Position numbers and translations under genes: made by a program. The notes beneath the pieces are model-generated. The model had not been told where the DNA came from. It did not search any database and saw nothing but the letters and a program-made list of their open reading frames with translations. This document shows positions 28,091-36,718 of a stretch of 64,000 bases of DNA, piece after piece (position 1 is the first letter of the stretch; every line of letters begins with the position of its first letter). The DNA comes from Maribacter sp. ACAM166 (GTDB lineage: Bacteria > Bacteroidota > Bacteroidia > Flavobacteriales > Flavobacteriaceae): the NCBI RefSeq assembly GCF_005771495.1, contig NZ_VAUW01000015.1:34341-98340 (forward strand), given 5' to 3'.

Positions 28091-28387
28091 TTAGATACGA
28101 ATACCGATGGGTAACATTTCTTTGTACTGTAATCGGTTTTTTCTTAAAAATCCTGCGATGTGCGGACTTGTAGGAACCACTCTAAGATTCCTTTCTTGAA
28201 TGGTATTTAGAACAGCTTTGATGAAATTTTCTCTAAAACCTTCGTCGGTAATTTCTTCAGGAACTACTAGTTTGGTCAGAAAGACTTTACGTTCTTGAGA
28301 AGAGTATTCGATTCTGGCAAGATGACCATCTACGGTCGTTTCAAATTGACGCAAAAAAGAATTGTCCTTGATAATAACATCGTTCAT
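28091..28387 (-). CDS. Small GNAT-type N-acetyltransferase (YidJ/Acetyltransf_CG-like)
   Basis: This 98-residue protein, started at the ATG at 28385-28387 (MNDVIIKDNSFLRQFE), has the compact GNAT pattern GHLARIEYSSQERKVFLTKL, then VPEEITDEGFRENFIKAVLN and RVVPTSPHIAGFLRKN. The usual G-G-x-G CoA loop is replaced by ITDEGFREN. Substrate is unknown. Confidence 0.8.
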   Translation of the reverse strand: MNDVIIKDNSFLRQFETTVDGHLARIEYSSQERKVFLTKLVVPEEITDEGFRENFIKAVLNTIQERNLRVVPTSPHIAGFLRKNRLQYKEMLPIGIRI

Positions 28388-28549
28388 ATAGATTATTTTA
28401 GTGTTGCTACGAGACAAAAAAATTACGATGTTCTCATATCGTAATTAACTATTTTTGAATTGCTGTAAAGATTACAACCCATGAAGATAGGTGATTTTAG
28501 CATTCTATTTCAAAAGTAGTTAAAAAATTACTAATTTCCTATCTTATAC

Positions 28550-28557
28550 TACGTTTG
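28550..28557 (+). promoter_or_regulatory. -7 box overlapping the start of the alpha/beta hydrolase gene
   Basis: TACGTTTG matches TAnnTTTG and ends only 6 bp before the ATG at 28564. If used, the transcript would have almost no leader. Confidence 0.4.
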
Positions 28558-28563
28558 ACATCT

Positions 28564-29226
28564 ATGAATGACAATAAAATACATATATATTGTATGCCTG
28601 GTATGGCTGCTAGTTCTGCTATTTTTGAATATATTAAACTGCCAGAAGATACATTTAAATTGCATTTCTTAGAATGGAGTATACCAGAGCGTGGTATTTC
28701 TTTTTCAGATTACGCTAAGACTATGTGCTCTAAAGTTGAATTTGATGACGCTGTCTTATTGGGTGTTTCGTTGGGCGGATTGCTAGTTCAAGAAATGTCA
28801 AAATATATTAATGTAAGAAAGGTGATTATTATATCTAGTGTTAAGAGAAGTAGCGAACTTCCGAATAAAATGCTTTTCGCAAGATATACTAGAATTCATA
28901 AATTACTACCTACAGGTTTAGTTAATAATGTAGAACTTTTGGCCAAGTATGCTTTTGGGGAGTCTGTAGTTAAAAGATTGGCGCTTTATGAGCGTTATTT
29001 ATCTATTAGGGATAAAAGCTATATTGATTGGTGTATAGATAAATTGGTGAATTGGCAGCAAAAAGTGCCACCAGAAAATTTAGTACATATACATGGCGAA
29101 AAAGACACTGTTTTTCCAATCATAAATATTGAAGATTGCATACCTGTACAAAATGGAACACATACGATGATCATTCATCGGGCAAAATGGTTTAACGAGA
29201 ACTTACCAACAATTATTTTGGAATAA
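28564..29226 (+). CDS. Alpha/beta hydrolase
   Basis: This 220-residue protein is a small alpha/beta hydrolase: oxyanion region near IYCMPGMAASSAIFEYIKLP, nucleophile elbow GVSLGGLLVQEM with serine, acid-region LVHIHGEKDTVFPI and a histidine in NGTHTMIIHRA near the end. No lid domain or signal peptide is evident. Start chosen at ATG 28564; an in-frame TTG at 28555 overlaps the putative promoter. It lies 65 bp before the transglycosylase gene. Substrate unknown. Confidence 0.85.
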   Translation: MNDNKIHIYCMPGMAASSAIFEYIKLPEDTFKLHFLEWSIPERGISFSDYAKTMCSKVEFDDAVLLGVSLGGLLVQEMSKYINVRKVIIISSVKRSSELPNKMLFARYTRIHKLLPTGLVNNVELLAKYAFGESVVKRLALYERYLSIRDKSYIDWCIDKLVNWQQKVPPENLVHIHGEKDTVFPIINIEDCIPVQNGTHTMIIHRAKWFNENLPTIILE

Positions 29227-29290
29227 GATAGTTCTATATATACCTTTGGTTTATACAATGTTGAAAGAAATAATTTATAAAATAAGAATC

Positions 29291-30247
29291 ATGAAAATCA
29301 TAAAAAACATACTGATGTTAATGGGCGTCGTATTTTTAGCAGGAACATTAATATTTGCAGTTCAAGCGACAGGATCAGGTGCAGAAAACGATACTAAAAT
29401 TGTTACTGATAGTCTTCAGAAAAATGTAGCTAAAGAATATAGAATTTCATCCATCGATATACCTCAAGATTTAAATTTTGCAGGGGAAAAGGTACCACAA
29501 GCTGATCCTGAGATTATGGAGCGTGTTGATCGCGAATTTTTGGTAAATACCTATTGGCAATCAAATGCACTTTTGTTAATGAAACGAGCCAATAAATATT
29601 TTCCAATCATTGAGCCTATACTAGCGAAAAATGGGATTCCAGATGATTTTAAATACTTGGCAGTAGCAGAGAGCGGTTTGACCAATGTAGTTTCTCCTGC
29701 AGGAGCAACAGGTTTTTGGCAGATTATGAGAGCAACAGGTCGGGAATATGGCCTTGAAGTGAATTCAAATGTTGATGAACGTTATCATTTGGAAAAATCA
29801 ACTGAAGTGGCTTGCGAGTATTTAAATAGATGGAAAGACAAATATGGTAGTTGGGCATTAACTGCTGCTGCGTATAATGCTGGACCAGGAGCTATTAATA
29901 AATATATGGGCATTCAACAGGTTGATAATTACTGGGATTTACTTTTAGGCAGTGAAACGGGTCGATATGTTTTTAGAATTATGGCAATAAAGGAAATCTT
30001 AGCCAACCCAGAAAAGTATGGCTTTCATATAGAAAAGGAAGATATGTATGTGGATGTACCGACTTTTACAGTTGAAATAGATAAACCGGTAGCTGATTTT
30101 GCAGATTTTGCCCAGGAATATGAAATAAATTACAAGATATTAAAACGCCACAATCCATGGTTAAGAGAGCCGCATTTAAACAATAATTCTGGTAAAAAAT
30201 ACACAGTAGCAATACCTAATAAAGGATATTATAGAACGAGCAAGTAG
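29291..30247 (+). CDS. Lytic murein transglycosylase (SLT domain, MltD-like)
   Basis: This 318-residue envelope enzyme cleaves peptidoglycan glycan strands. From the ATG at 29291 it has a membrane-anchoring or signal segment (residues 5-26), an SLT domain with catalytic Glu127 in LAVAESGLTN, then GATGFWQIMRATGREYGLEV and TAAAYNAGPGAINKYM. The C-terminal 60 residues (EIDKPVADFADFAQEYEINY) resemble a LysM-like binding region. Confidence 0.92.
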   Translation: MKIIKNILMLMGVVFLAGTLIFAVQATGSGAENDTKIVTDSLQKNVAKEYRISSIDIPQDLNFAGEKVPQADPEIMERVDREFLVNTYWQSNALLLMKRANKYFPIIEPILAKNGIPDDFKYLAVAESGLTNVVSPAGATGFWQIMRATGREYGLEVNSNVDERYHLEKSTEVACEYLNRWKDKYGSWALTAAAYNAGPGAINKYMGIQQVDNYWDLLLGSETGRYVFRIMAIKEILANPEKYGFHIEKEDMYVDVPTFTVEIDKPVADFADFAQEYEINYKILKRHNPWLREPHLNNNSGKKYTVAIPNKGYYRTSK

Positions 30248-30248
30248 T

Positions 30249-30764
30249 TTAGATTTTTTTCATTTGTTTCTGCATCATTTTTATCTGGTCAGTCAACATA
30301 TTGTTTTTGTCTAATTTCTTCGCTTCATTAAGTAACATGGTAGCTTCTCTTTTGCGCCTTTTTTGCATAGCAATACCGGCAAGACTTAGTTTTGCCATCG
30401 CAACGTCATAATCCATAGTAAGACCAAGCTTCAACGCTTTTTTGAAATACTTCTCTGCCTGGGTAAGATTCGTTTGCGAAAAAATGATGCCATGTAGGTA
30501 GTTGTAATAACCTTGTTGTTTTACGGTTAGTGAAGCCTCTGGACGTTTAATTTTATCCAACCAATTTTTTGTACCGGTCAAATCTTGTTTTCGCATTCGT
30601 AAAAAGGCTAAAAGTATGATTTCATTTCTAAAATATAAGAAGATAAAAATCGAGGATAATAGAATTAGAGAAATGCCATTACCTATATTACCTTCTATAA
30701 ATTGATATATGGCAAAAGCGATGATTAGTCCTGCGATGACTAATTTTAAATTTTTATTGAACAT
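30249..30764 (-). CDS. Membrane protein with two N-terminal helices and TPR-like tail
   Basis: This 171-residue protein starts at the ATG at 30762-30764 (MFNKNLKLVIAGLIIAFAIY). Two transmembrane helices occupy about residues 6-48. The cytoplasmic remainder is helical and TPR-like (YYNYLHGIIFSQTNLTQAEK, YDVAMAKLSLAGIAMQKRRK). Function unknown; its stop is one base from the stop of the convergent transglycosylase gene. Confidence 0.82.
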   Translation of the reverse strand: MFNKNLKLVIAGLIIAFAIYQFIEGNIGNGISLILLSSIFIFLYFRNEIILLAFLRMRKQDLTGTKNWLDKIKRPEASLTVKQQGYYNYLHGIIFSQTNLTQAEKYFKKALKLGLTMDYDVAMAKLSLAGIAMQKRRKREATMLLNEAKKLDKNNMLTDQIKMMQKQMKKI

Positions 30765-30930
30765 ATAACGTAGATTTTTATCTAATTGATAGCGAACCAA
30801 AATTTTTTAATACTAGTTGGTAACCTTGGTAAAAATAAAGCACTAAAGTATCTAGATTTAATTTTGGCAAAAATAGTCAAAAGCTAGGTTTACAGACGTA
30901 CGGATTTATAAAAATATTTTTTTCATAACC

Positions 30931-30961
30931 CTTGCCAAAGAAAAAACTCTTTGTATATTTG
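30931..30961 (+). promoter_or_regulatory. Promoter of rpmH
   Basis: CTTG (30931-30934) and TATATTTG (30954-30961) are spaced by 19 bp, matching the Bacteroidetes promoter layout. The start codon is 57 bp downstream. Confidence 0.7.
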
Positions 30962-31017
30962 CGCCCAGTTTCACAGAGGATTCTGTAAAATATCAAATAA
31001 TAGAAAAGGTTTAAGAG

Positions 31018-31185
31018 ATGCCCGGACAAAAAAGAACATATCAGCCGTCAAAAAGAAAGAGAAAGAACAAACATGGTTTTCGTGAGCGTATGGCTTCCGT
31101 AAACGGAAGAAAGGTTCTTGCAAGAAGAAGAGCGAAAGGAAGAAAGAAATTGACTGTTTCCTCTGAAACAAGACATAAAAAATAA
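31018..31185 (+). CDS. rpmH: 50S ribosomal protein L34
   Basis: The short frame from the ATG at 31018 gives a 55-residue basic protein: [20 protein letters not shown], then [20 protein letters not shown] and a GRKKLTVSS tail. This is unmistakably L34, two residues longer than the commonest flavobacterial form. It is isolated between its own promoter and terminator, without rnpA beside it. Confidence 0.97.
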   Translation: MPGQKRTYQPSKRKRKNKHGFRERMASVNGRKVLARRRAKGRKKLTVSSETRHKK

Positions 31186-31211
31186 TGATTAGATAGTTTT
31201 TAAAATATTTT

Positions 31212-31245
31212 GGTGTTACTTTTCTTAAAGTAACACCTTTTTTTT
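31212..31245 (+). terminator. Intrinsic terminator after rpmH
   Basis: GGTGTTACTTT (31212-31222) pairs with AAAGTAACACC (31227-31237) over a tetraloop, followed by eight T. Confidence 0.95.
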
Positions 31246-31274
31246 GTCCAATTCCCAAAATACAAAGTTCAAAA

Positions 31275-34127
31275 ATGCCAAAAAGAAAAGATTTAAACTC
31301 CATTTTATTAATAGGATCTGGACCTATCGTGATTGGTCAGGCGTGTGAATTTGATTATGCAGGTAGTCAGTCATTGCGATCATTACGTGAAGATGGTATT
31401 GAAACTATTTTGATTAATAGTAACCCAGCCACTATTATGACAGATCCAACAATGGCGGATCATGTGTATTTGAAACCATTGACCACAAAATCAATAGTTG
31501 AAATTCTAAAAGCTCATCCTCAAATAGATGCAGTTTTGCCTACAATGGGCGGTCAAACGGCTTTAAATCTTTGTATTGAAGCTGATAAAAAGGGAATTTG
31601 GGAAGATTATGGTGTTGAGTTGATTGGTGTCGATATCGATGCCATTAATGTCACAGAAGATAGGGAACAGTTTAGGGAACTGATGCTGAAAATTGGTATT
31701 GGTATGGCACCGCAAGCAACAGCCACGTCTTTCTTAAAGGGAAAGGAGATAGCTCAAGAGTTTGGCTTTCCCTTAGTAATTAGAGCCTCATATACACTAG
31801 GTGGAGCGGGAGCTTCTATAGTATATAAGGCGGAAGATTTTGATGAACTTTTAAGCTACGGATTGGAAATTTCACCAATTCACGAAGTCATGATCGATAA
31901 GGCCTTAATGGGTTGGAAAGAATATGAGTTAGAATTGTTACGGGATAAGAATGACAACGTTGTTATAATCTGTACCATTGAGAATATGGACCCAATGGGT
32001 ATTCATACAGGAGATTCTATAACGGTTGCACCGGCTATGACATTGTCTGATAGAACATATCAGAAAATGCGTGATATGGCAATACACATGATGCGCAGTA
32101 TTGGGGATTTTGAAGGTGGATGTAATGTGCAGTTCGCAGTTAGTCCAGATGAGAAAGAAGATATAATTGCAATCGAAATAAACCCAAGGGTTTCAAGGTC
32201 ATCGGCTTTGGCATCTAAGGCAACAGGATATCCTATTGCAAAAATAGCGACTAAATTGGCTATTGGGTATACGTTAGATGAACTGGATAATCAGATTACT
32301 AAATCTACTTCCGCTTTATTCGAACCAACTTTAGATTATGTAATCGTAAAAATACCACGATGGAATTTTGACAAGTTTGAAGGTTCTGATAGAACTTTAG
32401 GATTGCAGATGAAATCCGTAGGAGAAGTTATGGGTATCGGCCGATCATTTCAAGAGGCATTGCACAAAGCAACACAATCCTTAGAAATAAAACGAAATGG
32501 TTTAGGAGCTGATGGTAAGGGGTATAGGAATTATGAACAGATAATCAGTAAATTGACTATTCCAAGCTGGGATCGCGTTTTTGTAATCTACGATGCTATT
32601 CAAATAGGAATTCCCTTGAGTAGGATACACGAGATTACTAAAATAGATATGTGGTTTCTAAAACAATATGAAGAGCTTCATTTCTTGGAGAAAGAAATTT
32701 CAAAATATACTATTGCTACGCTCTCCAAAGAGTTGTTATTAGAAGCAAAACAGAAAGGATTTGCTGACCGGCAAATAGCGCATATGTTAGATTGCTATGA
32801 GAGTGAGGTATACAATAAGCGTACGGAATTAAACATAAATAGGGTCTATAAGTTAGTAGATACATGTGCAGCCGAATTTAAGGCGATGACTCCTTATTAT
32901 TATTCAACTTTTGAAGCAGAGATTGAAAAGCCCGATGGAACGCGGTATGTTGAAAATGATAGTATCGTTTCTGATAAGAAAAAAATTGTAGTACTAGGAT
33001 CTGGACCAAACCGAATAGGTCAAGGAATAGAGTTTGATTATTGCTGTGTACACGGTGTTTTGGCAGCAGCTGAATGTGGTTATGAAACCATTATGATTAA
33101 TTGCAACCCAGAAACGGTTTCGACCGATTTTGATATAGCAGATAAGCTTTATTTTGAACCAGTTTTTTGGGAACATATCTATGACATTATTCGTCATGAA
33201 AAACCAGAAGGAGTTATTGTTCAGTTAGGTGGTCAAACGGCGCTTAAATTGGCAGAGAAACTATCCAAGTATGGTATAAAAATTATTGGTACAAGTTTTG
33301 AGTCTTTAGATTTAGCAGAAGACAGAGGACATTTCTCAGAACTTCTACTAGCTAATAATATACCGTTTCCTCAATTCGGTATTGCAGAAACAGCCGATGA
33401 AGCATTGGTGCTTTCTGATGATTTGGACTTCCCGTTATTAGTTCGACCGTCTTACGTGTTAGGTGGACAAGGGATGAAAATTGTAATCAACAAGCAAGAA
33501 CTTGAAGAACACGTTGTGGATCTTCTACGTAAAATACCAAATAACAAACTGTTGTTAGATCATTACCTAGATGGAGCAATAGAAGCTGAAGCTGATGCTA
33601 TTTGTGATGGAGAAGATGTATATATCATAGGTATAATGGAGCATATTGAGCCTTGTGGTATACATTCTGGAGACTCAAATGCCACTTTGCCGCCCTTCAA
33701 CCTAGGAGAATTGGTAATGCAGCAGATTAAAGACCATACTAAAAAAATTGCGTTGGCTTTAAACACAGTAGGTCTGATTAACATACAGTTCGCTATAAAA
33801 GATGAAGTTGTTTACATCATTGAAGCGAACCCAAGAGCATCGCGTACAGTGCCTTTTATAGCAAAAGCCTATAAGGAGCCTTATGTAAATTATGCCACTA
33901 AGGTTATGTTGGGTGAGAAGAAAGTGAAGGATTTTAATTTTAACCCTCAGCTTGAAGGTTTTGCTATTAAGCAGCCGGTATTTTCGTTCAATAAATTCCC
34001 TAATGTGAATAAAAATTTGGGTCCAGAGATGAAGAGTACTGGAGAAAGTATTCTTTTTATAGATAGTTTAAAGGATGATGAGTTTTATAATCTTTATGCT
34101 AGACGTAAAATGTACTTGAGTAAATAA
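31275..34127 (+). CDS. carB: Carbamoyl-phosphate synthase large subunit lacking the C-terminal allosteric domain
   Basis: This 950-residue enzyme makes carbamoyl phosphate for arginine and pyrimidines. It contains two homologous synthetase halves, each with an ATP-grasp fold: SILLIGSGPIVIGQACEFDY and VVLGSGPNRIGQGIEFDYCC open the two halves, and EINPRVSRSSALASKATGYP and EANPRASRTVPFIAKAYKEP hold the metal ligands. It ends shortly after GPEMKSTGESILFIDSLKDD. E. coli CarB is 1073 residues and continues into an MGS-like domain binding UMP and ornithine; that domain is absent. No carA is adjacent. Confidence 0.96.
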   Translation: MPKRKDLNSILLIGSGPIVIGQACEFDYAGSQSLRSLREDGIETILINSNPATIMTDPTMADHVYLKPLTTKSIVEILKAHPQIDAVLPTMGGQTALNLCIEADKKGIWEDYGVELIGVDIDAINVTEDREQFRELMLKIGIGMAPQATATSFLKGKEIAQEFGFPLVIRASYTLGGAGASIVYKAEDFDELLSYGLEISPIHEVMIDKALMGWKEYELELLRDKNDNVVIICTIENMDPMGIHTGDSITVAPAMTLSDRTYQKMRDMAIHMMRSIGDFEGGCNVQFAVSPDEKEDIIAIEINPRVSRSSALASKATGYPIAKIATKLAIGYTLDELDNQITKSTSALFEPTLDYVIVKIPRWNFDKFEGSDRTLGLQMKSVGEVMGIGRSFQEALHKATQSLEIKRNGLGADGKGYRNYEQIISKLTIPSWDRVFVIYDAIQIGIPLSRIHEITKIDMWFLKQYEELHFLEKEISKYTIATLSKELLLEAKQKGFADRQIAHMLDCYESEVYNKRTELNINRVYKLVDTCAAEFKAMTPYYYSTFEAEIEKPDGTRYVENDSIVSDKKKIVVLGSGPNRIGQGIEFDYCCVHGVLAAAECGYETIMINCNPETVSTDFDIADKLYFEPVFWEHIYDIIRHEKPEGVIVQLGGQTALKLAEKLSKYGIKIIGTSFESLDLAEDRGHFSELLLANNIPFPQFGIAETADEALVLSDDLDFPLLVRPSYVLGGQGMKIVINKQELEEHVVDLLRKIPNNKLLLDHYLDGAIEAEADAICDGEDVYIIGIMEHIEPCGIHSGDSNATLPPFNLGELVMQQIKDHTKKIALALNTVGLINIQFAIKDEVVYIIEANPRASRTVPFIAKAYKEPYVNYATKVMLGEKKVKDFNFNPQLEGFAIKQPVFSFNKFPNVNKNLGPEMKSTGESILFIDSLKDDEFYNLYARRKMYLSK

Positions 34128-34157
34128 GTGCACATTTTTAAATGTTAAGAATTAGAT

Positions 34158-34194
34158 AGAAGGAAAACGTGGCTTATACTATAGTTTTCCTTCT
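34158..34194 (+). terminator. Probable terminator after carB
   Basis: AGAAGGAAAAC (34158-34168) pairs perfectly with GTTTTCCTTCT (34184-34194) over a 15-base loop. The T-run is short. Confidence 0.65.
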
Positions 34195-34820
34195 TCATTT
34201 CATATCAAAATTTCTTTACTTCCGGCGTTGTTAATATGGATTATAAAATCTTTATTAAAGTCGATAAACACCCTACTACTGTCCACATTTTTATACGTGT
34301 GGCTCTAATTGTATAAGCTACTATCAGTTGTGAAAAGGTATCAAGTCTGAAGCTTCCATAACTTAAAGTTCATTTGTTGAAGCTAATTGTTTTAAATTTT
34401 ATTTTTAGACAAAAGCCAACTAGTAAACCAACAACTCGGTATTCGTCTGGCGCTATTTTTTCTGCGGATGATTTTTAACTAAATCACTCAATTGAAGTCC
34501 TAAATAATACATGTGTTGCACTTACAGGTTGAACTTATCATTTGATTAAACGTAAAGAGTCAATTTATGATTTTTTAAGTATGGATTTGTATTACCTCGG
34601 TAAAATACTTCAGTATAAGTATAGATTATTAAGGTGGACTTAAACCATCTTTCTTGTAGATGTCATATTATCTGTGATAACGTTTGGATTTGCTCTCAAA
34701 TATAAGGGTATGGAAGAAGAGCTTTTAGATGCAGTTAAACCAACACCTTAATAAATAGTCTAATAGCTTAACGAGCTATTGTTTTTAAACTGATAAGCTA
34801 ATAGAGGGGGTGCTTGAATG
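34195..34820. other. Gene-free, degenerate-looking stretch
   Basis: No intact gene is visible over about 625 bp. One frame from the ATG at 34581 has 20 codons (MDLYYLGKILQYKYRLLRWT), a TAA at 34641-34643, then continues in frame for 35 codons (SVITFGFALKYKGMEEELLD region) to a stop at 34749-34751, which could be a small membrane-protein gene with one nonsense change. A short frame from 34233 (MDYKIFIKVDKHPTTVHIFI) is faintly like an integrase N-terminus, but too short to assign. Confidence 0.35.
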
Positions 34821-35171
34821 CTAATTGTACCAGACAGCATATCTTTTTCGCCGTAGCTCGATTGCTAGTTGCGCTTCCATTTTTAAGGCTTCTGTTTTTG
34901 TTGAAATAGGCCCTATGTGATTGTATAGACTACCACGTAGGTATAAACCATATTTATTAACAATAGAAGAAGAAAGGTTATGCCCCTTTTTGCTTACAGC
35001 TCCTTTTTTATGTTGTTCAAAGCGTTCTTTAGGTGTCTTACTTGTCATACCTACATATAAACACTCTAAGACGCCATTAAACTGTGGGTTGGCTTCTCTA
35101 AACTTTCTATTTTCAGTATAGACCTTCTTAGATAATTCAATTACATAAATGCTGTATTTGAAGTTGGGCAT
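34821..35171 (-). CDS. GIY-YIG-like nuclease-fold protein
   Basis: From the ATG at 35169-35171 the product is 116 residues (MPNFKYSIYVIELSKKVYTE). A YSIYVIEL/CLYVGMTSKTPKERFEQHKKG pair matches the two strand motifs and arginine-bearing helix of the GIY-YIG fold, in a divergent form with an insertion between the motifs. The glutamate expected later may be in KTEALKMEAQLAIEL. The frame stays open upstream to 35351 but that part overlaps the SDR gene and looks untranslated. It borders a degenerate stretch. Nuclease activity is not proven. Confidence 0.7.
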   Translation of the reverse strand: MPNFKYSIYVIELSKKVYTENRKFREANPQFNGVLECLYVGMTSKTPKERFEQHKKGAVSKKGHNLSSSIVNKYGLYLRGSLYNHIGPISTKTEALKMEAQLAIELRRKRYAVWYN

Positions 35172-35280
35172 AAAATACGTTTTGCTTTGGTTTTTAAATT
35201 TTGAAACTTGATAATATGCCTTAGGGTTGATACTAATAATATATTTGAATTGTCCAAAAACTTGATTAGTAGTGAGGAGG

Positions 35281-36087
35281 TTAATTTTTTCTACCCTTAA
35301 AATGGTCCATCGTTTTATAAATACCCAATACGTTTCCAGTAAACCAATCAAAAATTGAAACGGGTAAAATGGCTTGAGCGAATCGGGTTACCCGATAAAT
35401 ATATCCAGGAATTGAAACCATTTTTTTCTCCTTGGCTATGGATTTGATGATGGTTAAAGCGGTTGCTTCTGGGTCAAGAATGGGGATTTTAGACTTTACA
35501 CCCTCAAACATGCCTGTATTAATATAATAAGGCATTATTGTAGTTACCTTAATATTCTTGTTTAGTTGTTCCATTTCTAGACGTAAACTATCTGAAAAGC
35601 CAATCAATGACCATTTACTGGCTACATAAACAGACATTTTTGGATTAGATAGTAAACCGCCAGAGGAGGAAATATTACAGATATGTCCTGAATTTTTAGA
35701 CAACATAGTATCAATAAATGCATGAGTGATAAGGATGGGAGCATTCACATTAATATTCATTGTATTTGCAATATCTACTTTTGAATGTTCATGGAAATAA
35801 GTACCTACAATGATACCTGCATTGTTAATTAAAACATCAATACCACCAAAATCTGATAGTACTTGTGAAGCAGCGTTTTTTATTTCTGAACTATTAGAAA
35901 CATCAACCTTCATTACGGTGAGCTTTCCTAAAGATGAATACTTCAATCTGACCTTTTCTGAATTTTCTTCATTTATATCCCAAATGATAACAGTAGCGTC
36001 ACGTTCCATTAGTAATCGAGCCATGATTTCTCCAATACCGGAAGCTCCACCAGTAATAAGAGCTATTTTATTTTTAAAATTATCCAT
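35281..36087 (-). CDS. Short-chain dehydrogenase/reductase (SDR)
   Basis: This 268-residue classical SDR has the nucleotide loop TGGASGIGEIMA, the NNAG motif in DVLINNAGIIVGTYF, the catalytic serine in NISSSGGLL and the YxxxK pair in YVASKWSLIG. Long C-terminal segments (YRVTRFAQAILPVSIFDWFT) suggest membrane association, as in several lipid- or steroid-acting SDRs. The substrate is unknown. Confidence 0.9.
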   Translation of the reverse strand: MDNFKNKIALITGGASGIGEIMARLLMERDATVIIWDINEENSEKVRLKYSSLGKLTVMKVDVSNSSEIKNAASQVLSDFGGIDVLINNAGIIVGTYFHEHSKVDIANTMNINVNAPILITHAFIDTMLSKNSGHICNISSSGGLLSNPKMSVYVASKWSLIGFSDSLRLEMEQLNKNIKVTTIMPYYINTGMFEGVKSKIPILDPEATALTIIKSIAKEKKMVSIPGYIYRVTRFAQAILPVSIFDWFTGNVLGIYKTMDHFKGRKN

Positions 36088-36168
36088 ATACTTTTCTTAG
36101 AAATATCTAGGTCTTTTCTTTTATGCTTTCAAAGAAACGTTGTAAACAAATAAATTGAGGTAAATCGA

Positions 36169-36708
36169 TTATTCTCGGTCTACCTCAATTCCATCTGTTG
36201 TAAAGGAGAACGCTTGGGCTCCCAAACCACCCACCATTACCGCTTGAAATAATGGTTTCAATTGTTTTTTAGAATACCAATCTATTATGAAATTTGCCCC
36301 ACTACCACCAGAAGTGTCCTGTTGTTCTATTACGTAGTCAATAGACTCCATTGGTTTAAGGAAAATAGGAGAATCAATATAGCTTCTTACCAAATCTCCC
36401 TGTGTATTATAATAATCTATTGTACTCACAAAAAGACTGTCTCTAATGCTTGTGTTTCGAATACTCAACGTAGCTGTGAGTAAGGTTCTGGTATCTCTGG
36501 TCTGATTATAGATATCAGAATAGATAGGTACATAAACCTGTCTTATTAGCGAATCTATTATGCTCGGGTTTATCCTCCTATCAAGCATATGCTCATCGAG
36601 TATCTCAATAGGCATTTCTTCCTTCTTTGGGTCTTTACACGAATCAAGTGATATCAGAAATGTAAACGAAAGGCAAATACCTAGTATAAAAATGATTGAT
36701 TTTTTCAA
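36169..36708 (-). CDS. DUF3124 lipoprotein
   Basis: This 179-residue protein begins with a hydrophobic leader MKKSIIFILGICLSFTFLIS ending LDSC, a probable lipobox. The body (VYVPIYSDIYNQ, LTATLSIRNTSIRDSLFVST, YYNTQGDLVRSYI) matches the DUF3124 family of unknown function. The start codon is TTG (36706-36708), as no ATG is in frame between it and the preceding stop. It follows the gnd gene closely on the same strand. Confidence 0.82.
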   Translation of the reverse strand: MKKSIIFILGICLSFTFLISLDSCKDPKKEEMPIEILDEHMLDRRINPSIIDSLIRQVYVPIYSDIYNQTRDTRTLLTATLSIRNTSIRDSLFVSTIDYYNTQGDLVRSYIDSPIFLKPMESIDYVIEQQDTSGGSGANFIIDWYSKKQLKPLFQAVMVGGLGAQAFSFTTDGIEVDRE

Positions 36709-36718
36709 ATTTCACTAT

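Noticed and set aside
30971..31303. Minus-strand 110-codon frame
   Set aside because: It lies antisense to the L34 gene and its promoter; no known domain.
35172..35351. N-terminal extension of the GIY-YIG protein
   Set aside because: It overlaps the SDR gene end and has no family support; the ATG at 35171 gives the domain.
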